64,000 nucleotides of DNA from Catonia carolina (GCA_035578175.1 JAQMRL010000002.1:135038171-135102170), one strand, 5' to 3'. Counted from the first letter of the stretch, positions 26,701 through 34,206 are shown. Notes: a model not told the origin generated them from the letters alone. Numbers and translations are program-made.

Positions 26701-29700
26701 ACTGACAAGTGGCTTGATGGTTTTCCCATCGAGCCAGCTTTCAGTTTCAGTTCAAAACTTAATTTTTGATGTTTACACATCAGTTTTAACCGCCCGAAAC
26801 ATAAACTGATATAAGAATTGAACTGATTGTGTAAAAGGGGGCTTAAGTTGAGGTTAGAACTGCTGTTACACAAACTTTTGGATTAGAGGCTATCAGAACT
26901 ACCAATAAAACATCTCAAAATTTCCCCACTGTCTTGTTCTGATTAACTGCAACCCTACCATTCTTTTATGATGACCTTGCATACTTAAGAAGTCCTTATG
27001 GTTTAATTTATCAAAAACCTGTATTAAGTCCTGTAATTAATATACTAAAAAATGTATTAATAAATATTAAGTAAAAAATTTATCTTTTTTAAATATTTTC
27101 AGATGGTTACACAGTGAGCGACGTAGTTATGTACTGGAAAGAAACCCCAGTAAGAGGTGTAGAAGAGGCAGAATTACCTCAGTTTACAATAACTGGATAT
27201 GAAACCAATGATAGAAAAGAAGAGTTAGCAACTGGAGATTATCAGCGGTTATCATTGTCGTTTAAACTACAACGAAATATTGGTTATTTCGTTTTCCAAA
27301 CTTATTTACCTTCAATACTGATTGTAATGTTGTCTTGGGTTTCATTTTGGATCAACCATGAAGCAACTAGCGCTCGAGTTGCACTCGGTAAACAATATTT
27401 TACATAATTATTTTATAAAAGTAAAGTATTTTACATAATTATTTTATAAAAGTAAAGAAAGTTAAATATTTTAGTTTAAGTTTGCTGTTATGTACAAAAG
27501 CAACAAACTATTACTGTAACTAATCAAACTCTTCTGTATTCCTTACTTTATTCTGAAATGGACGTAAACTGGTAATAATTTTCATTAAAAAAAAACCAAA
27601 AAATAGTTATGGTTTTTAACATTTTTCAGATTTTTTGAATTCATTCAAACCAAATTCCAAATACGGATTTAAAATTCATTTGGTTGGCTCTCATCATACT
27701 TGGAAAGTATTGAAGGAAAGTATTGCTTTCATGTCAACTTTTCGAAGAGTTTACATTGTATATACTAATTTTCAGACCCACTGAACCCAAAAAAAAACAT
27801 GTGTTTAGCAATTGGTCTGTGTGATCAAAATATCTTGATAACAGAACATCGTACGAAGTTGAAACTTAAAACTTAAGTTATGTATTTTTAGATGACCCAA
27901 CATGAACATTGTCATCAATATCGGTCAACCTGAAGTAGTAGTTTATTTGTGTAATTTTTCACTTTTTTGTAATTTTCTCAAAAACTGCACCTACAATTTT
28001 CGCTTCTTCGCTATATATTTTTTGCTCTACTAGATAAGGTAGAGCCATGTCTGTTGAAATTCTTGGGAAGGTTGTGCTCTCATAGAAAAAAAAATTTCCT
28101 AAGATTGCGGCCTTAATATGCAATTTGGGGCAAAAGTGTACATAATCAAAGTTGTAGAAAATTTAAAAATCTACAACTTTTACTTTAAACATTTCTTTGT
28201 ATAACGCTTAGTTTAATGGTAATTAGTGATTTTATGTTTTTTTTTCATGAAAATCTGTAAAAAAAAATAAAAACTGACGACATGTCCTATACTCCTCCTG
28301 GAGCCTCCAGGGCGCAAAAAAAAAAACTTATTTTTGTTAACTGTCTCTAAGAGGCTCCAAAAATGGGGTATGGGACACCTCAAGATAAAAAATGATAAGC
28401 CTAAATATTTATACCACCTTAAATTCATTATTTATCAATTACAGTAGTTTATTTTCTTTTTATTACTACTCACTCACTTCAATTTTTTCCCTCGTATAGG
28501 GCCAATTTTAGACCTCGTGAGGTGACTTTAGACGTTTCTGGAGGCTCTTTTTGCAGCCCACATTCTCAGCATTTGCTCTGTAAGTTTTTCTCTTTTCTTC
28601 TGTCCTCCTTGTATTCTGTTTTTTCTCTTTATGAAAGCCCTTTAAGTCTGTAATTAGTTGCCTGAATTTGTTTCAGTTCATTAAGTTTACTCGGTTTATT
28701 CTGGTTTGCTCAATATCTTTTCTGACTTCTTTAAACCATTTATCTGACACCTTAGATCTATTGTTTAGTGCCTTAAAAATTTGTTTCGTTAACCAATATA
28801 TATATATATATATATATATGCAAGTGTTTGTAAAATTTTAGCCTTATTTTCTAATTGTTTCCATTAATCGTTCATTTTCTTTGTACAATACTTCTCAATC
28901 TCATAAGCTATATTGTCTGCGTACTATTTCGGACCCACTGTCTTATGGAGGATCATTCTCCAAAATTTCTCTGCTTCTCTAAGACCAGCCTTCCTGATCA
29001 TTCTAAGGCACTCACATACAGACACACAAGTTTTATCGCAATATCCTCTCTGTAATTTACTCTCTGTATTACTTGATATTTACTCCAGGTTTTAAAATTT
29101 TGGCAACTTTTATATTTTAAGTATAGTCTACATTTTTCTTGTACTTTCCTTCAATAATAAATTTATGTACGAGGTGTGGCTATTAAATAACGAGACTGAC
29201 GTTGTAAACAATTTAATTTTTATTTTATACATAATCACTTATTATCACCTTCAATATACACTCCTTCTCTATCCCTACAATGCTCCACGTGTATTTTTCA
29301 TTGTTGGAAACAGTGCTGGAAGTCATCTTCTGTCAGCTCCTTCAGGACACGTGCCACTTTCTCTTTTACAGCTTCCACAGACTCAAATCTTGTCCTTTTA
29401 ATGCAGATTTTACCTTAGGGAACAGGTAGAAGATAAAAACATGTGATGAAACATAGTTTTTTACTTATGATTCGGAAACGAAGCGCCAATCCATGCACTG
29501 GAAGAGCCGAACTTCACCGAGAGCTAAAAAAGCTCGAATGAGCAAATAAAAATTTAAAGCAATGCGTCAGTCTCGTTATTTAATGGCCACACCTCGTATA
29601 TACTCTAGTGTGATGAAAAGTGCATTAATAAGAACTGCTATTTCATTTTGGAATTGCTTAGTTTGTACATAAATTTCTTTCTAGTTAAATATTATTGTGT

Positions 29701-32700
29701 GCTCAGTTTTTCATGAACTTACAGAAAAATATACATAAATTTATTTGCAGCCATTTTTGTTTTGTTCCAGTTTTTGTATTAGTTTATTTCGTTTCTTCAA
29801 CATAAACTAATACAAACATGAAAATATTTCTTATGGTTTACTTCTGTCGTGTTTTACAGGTATAACAACTGTACTCACCATGACTACAATTAGTACTGGT
29901 GTTAGAAGCTCTCTTCCAAGGATATCATACGTCAAAGCCATTGACATATACCTTGTAATGTGTTTTGTTTTCGTGTTCGCTGCACTATTAGAATATGCTG
30001 CTGTTAATTATACATATTGGGGTGCTCGCGCTAAGAAGAAAACAAAAAAGACAAAAGAAGCTGAAGAAACGAATAGGAAAGCATCTATTGTTCCAGGTAA
30101 TAGACTATACTATATCCAACTATCACTTAAGACTGTGGGAAAGATAGGTGATTCCATAACACTGGTTCTATAGAGCAATACACTCTCCGCTACTATCTGT
30201 CCTACAAACTTATCTAGTATTTAATTAATAACTTATAAGTTTCAGTTGTAATTGTAATTTAAACTTAAGTTAAAATGATAAGTGTCAGTTATTTAAAGAA
30301 TAATGTTTGGCCCCAGTATTCGATTAAAAGGCACAGTATTTCCTAAACTGGCTACCTAAAATTAAAAAGAATGAAATACTTTAAAATAAATGTAAATAGT
30401 ATTGTTTATAGAATTTATAGACCAATGGCGATGAAACGGATAATTTTAGATTTTGAAAGAATAAAAAATGTGTTTAATTTAATTTGATCTTTTCATAACA
30501 TTTTATGGTTTTTCAAACGAAATGCTGTACATTACACTATAAATAGTTGTATTCAATTTCAAATGTTTAACCATTCTGACACATAATACATATATATTTT
30601 AGATAATAACGTAAACTTTTTAATCATTAACATAATTTGTTTCAATATCATAAGTACATAATAGCCTACAATAAGATAAACTTTTATTTTCATAACGTGA
30701 GTCAATGTTTTTAACACAGTATGTAACAGTGCTACGGCCATATAAGCAATGGTATCTTCCAACTGTTAGACAAAGTATAGATAAGAATTTTCTAAGCCGT
30801 AACATAACTATATAGTACATTATTGTTAAAAAAATAATTTAAACTTGCCGATGTTTGGTGTTTAAAAACTATTTACACATCATACTCAACCTCTTTAGCC
30901 CTTATCCAAATTTCGTAAGGTCAAGCCCAAAACAACGCCTCTCCATCTCTGAACCATCTCTCCTCCATTGTTCTTTTAACATTTCATCTTTTTCATAATT
31001 CTTCAATAACTGAACACCTTGGATGCCAAAGTACTCCTTCAAATTTTTAAGAGATTTACCAGCATGCTCTATCAGGCAGTCTTTCATGGATTGAGTCAGA
31101 TTGTTAATTATTGAAAACCCATATGGTGCACCACTAGAGAGATACCTGCCATATTTTCCCTGGGTGAATGCCATAAGTGACATCCCTGCCAAAATATTGA
31201 AAAAACAATCGGAACAGGTTATATAAGTAGAAACACTGGAAAGGATAGGTACCCTCTATAGGCAACATTAAATAAAATGCTTGTCACTCATCATGTGGTC
31301 TTGGGTTTGAATCCCATTCAGACACAGCATATTTTCATACGTTACAAAAATCATTTCATCCTTCACCGTCTGCATTAGCAGTAATTGTAGAACAGTTATT
31401 AACTGAGCTTACATTATTTGCAGAGCAGTTACAGAACAATTATTTACCATCTACATTAGCAGTAATTGCAGAATAGTTGGACGTTAAATGAAAAAAAAAA
31501 AAAAAAAAAAATATAGACAACATATCTAACAATACACAGATGGCTCAGTTGATACACAGAACTATTTTTTATGATGACGGTATGATATTTTTATGATGAT
31601 GGAATCAAAAAACTTTCAAAATACTAGGAAAATTCAGCATAATGAAACTATGTAGAAAAATATACTCTATTTTATAAAACCTTTTCCAATTTTCTGACTG
31701 ATGAGAATACAAATATGTGAATTTTTTAACTTTATCCAGCATGGCTTCCCTACTCAAATTTCTCCTGCAATAGCACTTATTTCTATAAATAATTAAAATA
31801 TTATTTACTAACTGATCCAAATAGATGAGATTCAATAAAAAATGCATACTAAGATTTTTAATAAATTTTGTTAACAGGGTCGAAGGTAGCAGCTGCTGGA
31901 AGCAGTTCAGTTGGAGATGGTGTTTATTCGTCCAGTCAAATTGCCACCACTGGAGGAGCTCCTGATGAAATTATTGAATTACAAGACATTCGGTTATCAC
32001 CAATTCCTTCAATTAGAAATAGGCACAACAGCACAAGGTGATCACTCAATTAATTTATTCATTAATATTTCTTTGTTTTCTGATTTATTTATGTATTGTA
32101 ATAATATTTATCATAATTACTTCACTCTTTGATTACAATGTTTATACTAAAATATTTGTATCCTTTAGTAAATAAAATATTTTCAAGCAACATAAATAGA
32201 ATAAAAGAGCTTGGTGATTTACTGGGAAATCTTTGTAACTATTAACCAATATTTGTCGAAATTTAAACAAAAACAATAAAAAAGGGATAGAAAACTTATC
32301 AAAAGCAAAATGTTCCAAAAAAAAATTCACAACAAAGTTTTCCCAGGAAAATCACCAAGTGAGTAAATTTTTCGCATCTCCACCAGTAATAGCTCACAGA
32401 ATAGCCTCACCATTCTAGGGTTAATGAAATCTTCATTTTACCATCTTCTAGGATGTAAGGTCTAATTGCTATTGAATTTAGTGTAATTAAATTGATGAGC
32501 TTCGTCTCCATTTGCATTAGCTTTAATGAAAAAAAAGACTCTCAAATGGCGTAAACTTTAGTAACCTTTAACTTTTTACAAATATTAAAAAAATTAAATC
32601 TTAAAAAAATATTCAACTAATGTTTCTTAAACAAAGGTTTTTTAAACAGCAAAGAAGATGCAGCTTCTTTTTTATTTTGTATTTCTTTGTAACTGCGTCT

Positions 32701-33766
32701 TGCCAAGCAACACATTAGAAAATATTTTTTGATTACTATAGAATAATATTTTGAGTTAAATTACCTTTGTATAAAGTTTAAAACTTGTTAAATATATCTG
32801 GAAAAATAATAATTGTTCCGATAAGTTCAGTGCACAATACTAAAAAAGTTAGAATTTGGTTATCATCTCAAAAACCACAATTTTATTCAGGAAACATTAA
32901 AATGTGTTTTCCAATGAAACTGAAAATAAATTTTTTGTTGTTTTTCAACTGTTCCTTCAAAAAATTTTTTTTGTAGCCTACCTGTACTTTCAACTAGATT
33001 ATTTACAAATTTTTTTTTTTTTTTAATTCCTAATATGTGTACGTTGCAATCTGTTCAATTTAGAACAATAAGCAACCCCATGACCCAATGAGATGAGGAT
33101 GATATGTATGACGTGTAAATGAGGTGTAGTCTTGTACAGACTCAGGCCGACCATTCCTGAGAGAGTATGGTTAATTGAACCCCAACCATCAAAGTACATC
33201 GGTAACAACTGTCTTTTATTTAACTTATTTACAAATAAGAAGTATTTTTAACAATTATTTTTAAACTGAATATTTTCAATATTTATAAATATTTTCAATT
33301 TAAAATGCTGTAGTAAAGTGGAAGGAAGGTCCTGGGTTTAGTACCTGGATGTCATTTATAAAATTATTACATATTTTAAATAATTGGCCCAAAATCATCG
33401 CTAATGAGATAGCTGTCAATACAACTTAAAATAAATTGTAAAAAATATTGTATTTATTTTTGCAGATATTCAACATCATCTGGCATGTTAGATGATCCAG
33501 CAAAATTTCCACCAAGTTTTCGAATGAGTCGAAGTAGTCCTGGATACACATTCCCAGTAAATCGTCCTGGTCTTCGGTTTAGAGGTGCACGATCAACACA
33601 AAACCGACCTAAAGTACTGCATGCTCTCAAGAAAGGTGCACATGCACTAAAAGCATCAATGCCAAAAATTAAAGATGTCAATGTAATTGATAAATACTCA
33701 AGAATTATCTTTCCTATTTCGTTTCTCATATTTAATTTAGTTTACTGGACATTCTATGCAGTATGA
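5636..33766 (+). CDS. Lcch3: GABA receptor subunit LCCH3 (beta-like), 8 exons, 5' end missing
   Basis: Pentameric ligand-gated ion channel subunit of the Cys-loop family, acting in the neuronal plasma membrane as a GABA receptor subunit. Exons: 5636-5760, 17640-17707, 19726-19871, 22400-22557, 27103-27387, 29860-30096, 31878-32037, 33466-33766. All have AG/GT borders, and the phases join into one frame of 492 codons plus stop, close to the roughly 500 residues usual for the family, so only the N-terminus is absent. Counting from the first full codon at 5637: ligand-binding domain 1-224, Cys-loop C145-C159 ([15 protein letters not shown]), M1 ~225-248, M2 ~255-279, M3 ~287-309, a variable intracellular loop, M4 ~470-490. 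M2 ([19 protein letters not shown]) and the M4 region match LCCH3 rather than RDL or GRD. In Drosophila LCCH3 pairs with GRD or RDL (known for the family). Introns total over 26 kb and are full of repeats. The start codon and signal peptide were not found. Confidence 0.95.
5761..6344. other. Lcch3 intron, unassigned
   Basis: A less AT-rich stretch at 5890-6210 (cctcacacaaaacatgtcc, gattcaacccgggtaactcc) resembles an old inserted element, but I recognise no termini or motif. Confidence 0.4.
6345..7275 (+). repeat. Repeat C copy
   Basis: About 930 bp: outer end aacactcacccaacttttc, two internal monomers each with 'ctaaact..g' and 'cgtaaaa..gcat' blocks, then gtaggagccgtttttgag, the cttctggttaagcg block and a tail near aaaatcgatatgaaaacaac. 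The CA tract position is nearly empty (gttctcacgcatgcagacc). Confidence 0.85.
7850..8360 (+). repeat. Repeat D copy, about four units
   Basis: Successive units with gacttccggtcgaaatcgg, attacgaatccgaaaa and cgtttgttgctatctcttg, ending ggacaaaac-like and aaatgacaattttaaaaat. Unit spacing is ~105-135 bp. Confidence 0.83.
8361..10317. other. Lcch3 intron, mostly unassigned
   Basis: It holds an AAT microsatellite at 8751-8768, a pyrimidine/purine-skewed stretch around 8800-9130, and the inverse copy of the window start (9456-9496). Near 9361-9420 is gcgatatcccactaagacac with a ccacagtggtg palindrome, possibly a transposon terminus of the element carrying the MADF-like frame. No coding signal was recognised. 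Confidence 0.4.
10318..10635 (+). CDS. ORF with a MADF-like segment, probably transposon-derived
   Basis: The frame contains [20 protein letters not shown], then [20 protein letters not shown]. This matches the MADF (SANT/Myb-like) pattern: a hydrophobic helix, 'LWD', a Y, then basic residues and 'W..V'. It then breaks down before a stop at 10635. MADF proteins occur as host regulators and as the second protein of PIF/Harbinger transposons. With only ~40 recognisable residues inside an Lcch3 intron, a decayed transposon fragment is the likeliest reading. The first ~40 codons show no domain. Confidence 0.4.
   Translation: MGHSLGHQLSVTSASVHFSMCSSVVLFQLCLRCNYREFSNYQRFIIEIQCKSSLWDTSSNDYSNRDLKMKCWEKVTDLFGGKEMGPGEISSNKCSCTTLVIRRMT
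10636..11164. other. Lcch3 intron, unassigned
   Basis: A GC-richer patch at 10850-10930 (cactgctggtgtctctcttg) partly mirrors 9370-9395 and may be the other end of the same decayed element. Otherwise AT-rich. Confidence 0.35.
11165..12080 (-). repeat. Repeat C copy
   Basis: Reverse of the same element, from atggggaaggaaagtattgt to gtgagtgtttaacaccaaat. It has a short (TG) tract (gtgtgagtgtgtgt at ~11283) at the CA position. Confidence 0.85.
12490..12886 (+). mobile_element. Repeat A copy 3
   Basis: Starts ctgcccataacagacagg, ends tgacctaaacaacaatta. It contains the ~80-codon frame [20 protein letters not shown]... (12667-12915) shared with copies 5 and 6. Confidence 0.85.
13031..13220 (-). 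mobile_element. SINE-A copy
   Basis: Reverse orientation: T-rich start, aacgtcgcatcaactgc body, tRNA-like head with gggattcgaacccaggacc. The head is altered at its 5' side (agcactctcatgcaatgag). Confidence 0.8.
13455..13622 (+). mobile_element. SINE-C copy (tRNA-derived)
   Basis: The head has box A-like tagcgtagtgattagcacg and box B gagttcgattcccgg. The body ends caactttaaacta. The tRNA-like head alone could be mistaken for a tRNA gene, but the shared body with 41303-41479 shows it is a SINE. Confidence 0.82.
13640..13935 (+). repeat. Repeat C, partial copy
   Basis: Outer end and first monomer only (gagtaaataatgtaaaatga through gtcgtaaaatgcatactaa), then breaks off before SINE-F at 14014. 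Confidence 0.75.
14014..14264 (-). mobile_element. SINE-F copy (251 bp)
   Basis: Perfect 13-bp target duplication (gaatgcttatttt at 14001-14013 and 14265-14277). Same sequence as 25834-26087 in reverse, T-rich at its left end. Confidence 0.88.
14278..15080. other. Lcch3 intron, unassigned
   Basis: AAT microsatellite at 14334-14361, then AT-rich DNA. The 83-codon frame at 14773-15024 has no domain and is likely fortuitous. Confidence 0.45.
15081..15276 (-). mobile_element. SINE-B 3' part
   Basis: Reverse of the SINE-B body from the A-tail side (taatccctaatgtg) to about ggtaaccact. The tRNA-like head is absent, consistent with 5' truncation. Confidence 0.85.
15286..15884. other. Lcch3 intron, unassigned
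   Basis: No gene or repeat recognised. The stretch 15400-15440 is C-rich; 15600-15710 is somewhat GC-richer without a motif. Confidence 0.4.
15885..16205 (+). repeat. Repeat D copy, two and a half units
   Basis: The cac(t)tccggt motif recurs at 15898 and 16031, a 133-bp period. Each unit carries ttccggtcaaaaccggaa-type hairpins. It ends gacggacggacggatgg and ggacaaaacaaaatgatag. Confidence 0.85.
16213..16330 (+). mobile_element. Degenerate SINE-C relic
   Basis: Head-like ctgcctcagtgacatagtg and tail-like agcgactttaaaataaag flank a shortened middle without a good box B. Very old or deleted copy. Confidence 0.45.
16325..17285 (+). repeat. Repeat C copy, nearly complete, with (CA)n
   Basis: From aaatctggtgtgaaacgttc to ggcaagagaaagtaaaaat. 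Two monomers (~190 bp) lie side by side, then the cgtaggagccgtttttgag block and a 12-unit CA tract at 17101-17124. A tcgatttcgaaaaatcga palindrome sits near the end. No coding capacity. Confidence 0.88.
17640..17707 (+). CDS. Lcch3: Lcch3 exon b
   Basis: A 68-bp exon between TTTACAG and GTAAGA. It encodes [20 protein letters not shown] followed by NM, the conserved strand after NFGG, and ends in phase 0. The intron before it is 11.9 kb. The intron after it contains a LINE fragment starting only 67 bp from the donor and a fold-back mariner. Confidence 0.95.
17775..18299 (-). mobile_element. LINE 3' fragment (reverse transcriptase C-terminus)
   Basis: An open frame of 174 codons carries [38 protein letters not shown] and [12 protein letters not shown]. 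This is the same C-terminal design as the LINE at 46990-47313 but a divergent family. It is 5' truncated and lies antisense in Lcch3, immediately after exon b. The frame is still open, so the insertion may be fairly young. Confidence 0.88.
18424..19346 (-). mobile_element. Fold-back mariner copy 1 (two transposase 3' ends)
   Basis: TA target sites at 18422-18423 and 19347-19348. The terminal arms are inverted (left cgaggtgttgttattaaat, right the reverse complement of tacaaggtgtggctattaa). From the right-centre leftward on the - strand it encodes mariner transposase from the first catalytic Asp (CDET, near 19065) through [17 protein letters not shown] and [10 protein letters not shown] to the end. 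The rightmost ~255 bp again encode the transposase C-terminus, but on the + strand ([18 protein letters not shown]). The element is therefore a large inverted repeat with a ~400-bp middle. It has stops. Confidence 0.88.
19726..19871 (+). CDS. Lcch3: Lcch3 exon c
   Basis: Acceptor TTTTTCAG, donor GTAACA, phase 0 to 2. It encodes [19 protein letters not shown], then a short SNNDE stretch, then [20 protein letters not shown] and NDKN. The stretch between RLAF and VLTLSGD is short; from memory the Drosophila protein is longer here. Confidence 0.95.
19872..20569. other. Lcch3 intron, nothing recognised
   Basis: AT-rich DNA between exon c and a LINE relic. A short stretch near 19930-19960 (atgagatgcgtcgtctcatg) is a palindrome and also occurs in part near 7785 (catgagacgacgtgtctcatg). 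Confidence 0.45.
20570..21005 (+). mobile_element. Decayed LINE 3' fragment
   Basis: Translation with several stops still shows [49 protein letters not shown] and [13 protein letters not shown], the typical C-terminus of a non-LTR retrotransposon. It ends at about 21005 in an A-rich tract. It is in the Lcch3 intron after exon c. Confidence 0.8.
21006..21831. other. Lcch3 intron, nothing recognised
   Basis: AT-rich, no long frames, no repeat identified between the LINE relic and repeat A copy 4. Confidence 0.45.
21832..22225 (-). mobile_element. Repeat A copy 4 in the Lcch3 intron after exon c
   Basis: Starts gtgttgttgctcaggtcatc and ends cctgcctgttatgggcaac. It is about 175 bp upstream of exon d and carries small indels that break the shared frame. 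Confidence 0.83.
22400..22557 (+). CDS. Lcch3: Lcch3 exon d: Cys-loop exon
   Basis: The acceptor is a long T tract plus AG, the donor GTAAGT. It encodes [14 protein letters not shown] through the Cys-loop [15 protein letters not shown] to EIES. The two cysteines are 13 residues apart, as the family requires. Phase 2 in, phase 1 out. Confidence 0.96.
22558..23401. other. Lcch3 intron, nothing recognised
   Basis: Contains a small cluster of acaatttgacaattttacaa direct repeats at 22950-22995. No other structure seen. Confidence 0.45.
23414..23741 (+). mobile_element. SINE-B, full-length copy (328 bp)
   Basis: Perfect 12-bp target duplication (aacaatttgtta at 23402-23413 and 23742-23753). Head cccaccgggttggtctagag with box B ggttcaaatcc, a ~220-bp body and poly(A). 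This copy defines the family for the truncated and split copies elsewhere. Confidence 0.92.
23754..24852. other. Lcch3 intron, nothing recognised
   Basis: Very AT-rich. The short frame at 23833-24069 has no domain. Confidence 0.45.
24853..25016 (-). mobile_element. SINE-C-like relic
   Basis: Reverse orientation: ttgcatcaacatcattttgg body side, then ccgggaatcaaacttgggacc box B region and a head ending at the gggccatgaagacggcc side. Confidence 0.65.
25301..25695 (-). mobile_element. Repeat A copy 5
   Basis: Starts gttgttgtttaggtcataag. Its other end (cactttaccttatacttac) differs from the usual tgggca end and resembles copy 7, defining a subfamily. The shared frame is open at 25295-25537 on the - strand. 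Confidence 0.8.
25696..25800 (+). mobile_element. SINE-B 3' end fragment joined to repeat A
   Basis: Contains the last ~100 bp of SINE-B (ccatacacatcatcctcatc to aggaataaac plus an A-rich tail), directly after a repeat A copy and a short ttatactta direct repeat. Confidence 0.75.
25834..26087 (+). mobile_element. SINE-F copy (254 bp, poly(A))
   Basis: Perfect 14-bp target duplication (agttctcataatgg at 25820-25833 and 26088-26101). It starts gcctccaggccagcctagtc and ends with ~18 A. No clear tRNA boxes, so the promoter source is unknown. Confidence 0.88.
26320..26472 (-). mobile_element. SINE-D copy (tRNA-derived)
   Basis: Reverse: body with gtaggtaatgatatgtggtg, box B gggaattgaacccagg, head cactacactacgggccgg. 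Shares the body with the copy at 38295-38450. Confidence 0.7.
26473..27102. other. Lcch3 intron before exon e
   Basis: No repeat recognised. The last 50 bases hold the branch and pyrimidine region ahead of the acceptor at 27101-27102. Confidence 0.45.
27103..27387 (+). CDS. Lcch3: Lcch3 exon e: end of ligand-binding domain, M1, start of M2
   Basis: A 285-bp exon from TTTTCAG to GTAAAC. It encodes [20 protein letters not shown], the pre-M1 strand [17 protein letters not shown]1 and the M1-M2 turn [12 protein letters not shown]. The intron cuts M2 after L3'. The A2' codon, equivalent to the cyclodiene-resistance alanine of RDL, is gca at 27381-27383, so the alanine is present here. Confidence 0.96.
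27690..28260 (-). repeat. Repeat C copy, 5' half missing
   Basis: Reverse orientation: ggaaagtattgctttcatg to the first monomer (gtttaatggtaattagtg). It lies ~300 bp downstream of Lcch3 exon e. Confidence 0.82.
28560..29100 (-). mobile_element. Decayed LINE C-terminal fragment (probable)
   Basis: The - strand gives [19 protein letters not shown], then [19 protein letters not shown] and RRTEEKR, resembling the basic tail found after the reverse transcriptase in several insect LINEs. Upstream, [20 protein letters not shown] may belong to the same element. It has stops and is interrupted by a (TA)n tract at 28798-28818. Confidence 0.5.
28798..28818. repeat. (TA)n microsatellite
   Basis: About ten TA units within the decayed LINE fragment 28560-29100. 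Confidence 0.9.
29170..29596 (+). mobile_element. Fold-back mariner copy 2, shortened
   Basis: TA sites at 29168-29169 and 29597-29598, length 427 bp. The left ~265 bp are the transposase 3' end in reverse. The next part is the + strand segment from the first catalytic Asp region (CDET) to KKARMSK, then only the ~33-bp right terminus. The junction near 29433 is the same as that of copy 1. The part between KKARM and the right terminus was deleted secondarily. Confidence 0.87.
29860..30096 (+). CDS. Lcch3: Lcch3 exon f: M2, M3 and start of intracellular loop
   Basis: A 237-bp exon from TTTTACAG to GTAATA. It encodes [18 protein letters not shown], the M2-M3 loop, M3 ([19 protein letters not shown]) and a lysine-rich start of the cytoplasmic loop ([17 protein letters not shown]). 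The residue aligned with the RDL M3 glycine implicated in meta-diamide action is valine, typical of LCCH3 as far as I recall. Confidence 0.96.
30902..31183 (-). CDS. Unrecognised 93-codon ORF in an Lcch3 intron
   Basis: The frame runs from ATG at 31183 to TAA at 30904-30902, starting [18 protein letters not shown] and ending [20 protein letters not shown]. The composition looks like real protein: balanced, with an amphipathic Lys/Glu-rich second half and no low complexity. I recognise no domain. It lies antisense inside the Lcch3 intron between 30096 and 31878. A good 3' splice site (TTTTGGCAG, exon from 31185) sits just upstream of the ATG, so it could be the last exon of a gene, a small single-exon gene, or a 5'-truncated retrocopy. 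I cannot choose between these. Confidence 0.35.
   Translation of the reverse strand: MSLMAFTQGKYGRYLSSGAPYGFSIINNLTQSMKDCLIEHAGKSLKNLKEYFGIQGVQLLKNYEKDEMLKEQWRRDGSEMERRCFGLDLTKFG
31268..31511 (+). mobile_element. SINE-A copy with internal duplication
   Basis: Degenerate head (gtcttgggtttgaatccca), body as other copies, 20-base poly(A). The ctgcattagcagtaattg segment is present twice, about 85 bp apart, an internal tandem duplication not seen in other copies. Confidence 0.75.
31878..32037 (+). CDS. Lcch3: Lcch3 exon g: intracellular loop
   Basis: A 160-bp exon from TTAACAG to GTGATC. It encodes a Ser/Gly-rich stretch and then the conserved [16 protein letters not shown] motif, which identifies LCCH3 within an otherwise variable loop. 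Phase 1 in, phase 2 out. Confidence 0.92.
32038..33008. other. Last Lcch3 intron, nothing recognised
   Basis: AT-rich, no coding frames with domain content. Precedes SINE-B and SINE relics before exon h. Confidence 0.45.
33009..33214 (-). mobile_element. SINE-B 3' part in the last Lcch3 intron
   Basis: T tract then the reverse of the SINE-B body up to ggtaacaactgtc. Head missing. It is 250 bp from the last Lcch3 exon, without effect on the acceptor. Confidence 0.87.
33308..33435 (+). mobile_element. Degenerate SINE relic before the last Lcch3 exon
   Basis: Box B-like tcctgggtttagtacctgg, then a body ending gctgtcaatacaactta and aaataaa, matching the end of SINE-C. Head truncated. Confidence 0.5.
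33466..33766 (+). CDS. Lcch3: Lcch3 exon h: end of loop, M4, stop
   Basis: Acceptor TTTTTGCAG, stop TGA at 33764-33766. It encodes [12 protein letters not shown], a basic stretch ([20 protein letters not shown]), [20 protein letters not shown] and M4 to the last residues TFYAV. No canonical AATAAA follows closely. ATTAAA variants lie at 33839-33844 and 34034-34039, so the 3' UTR probably ends within the next ~300 bp. Confidence 0.94.
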
Positions 33767-34206
33767 GAATAAGAAATATGAGAATTGTTATCGTTCAGTA
33801 TATGATCCTGGTATAATGTGATGCGTTAATTGTGAGAAATTAAAAGTGAATTTAATTTTGTGTGATAATATAATGTGGCAATTGTTTTCTAACATTATAA
33901 ACGAATACAGCAACGTGTGTAATGGTATAATAAGTATGTCGTAATGTAATATTATGTTTAAATAGTGTTTATTTTATTTTTATTCAAACATTGAATTTAA
34001 TAACTTGGTGCAATATTATTCATGTTAGGTAGTATTAAATTTATTGTTTTAATTTAAGAATATTTCCACTTTATAATAATGAAATAATTTAAAAGACAAA
34101 AAATAACCAATAGAAACTTCAATTGCTTAATTTTATACCTATTAACTGGGGTAACTTGGCCCTTCATTCAAAAAAGATTTATCTTTACTACAAAACGTAA
34201 CCAACT

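Noticed and set aside
28855..29401. Several + strand short frames near 28.9-29.4 kb
   Set aside because: They overlap a decayed LINE fragment and a fold-back mariner whose coding sense is the opposite strand.
33454..33729. 91-codon - strand frame over the last Lcch3 exon
   Set aside because: Shadow of the real + strand exon.
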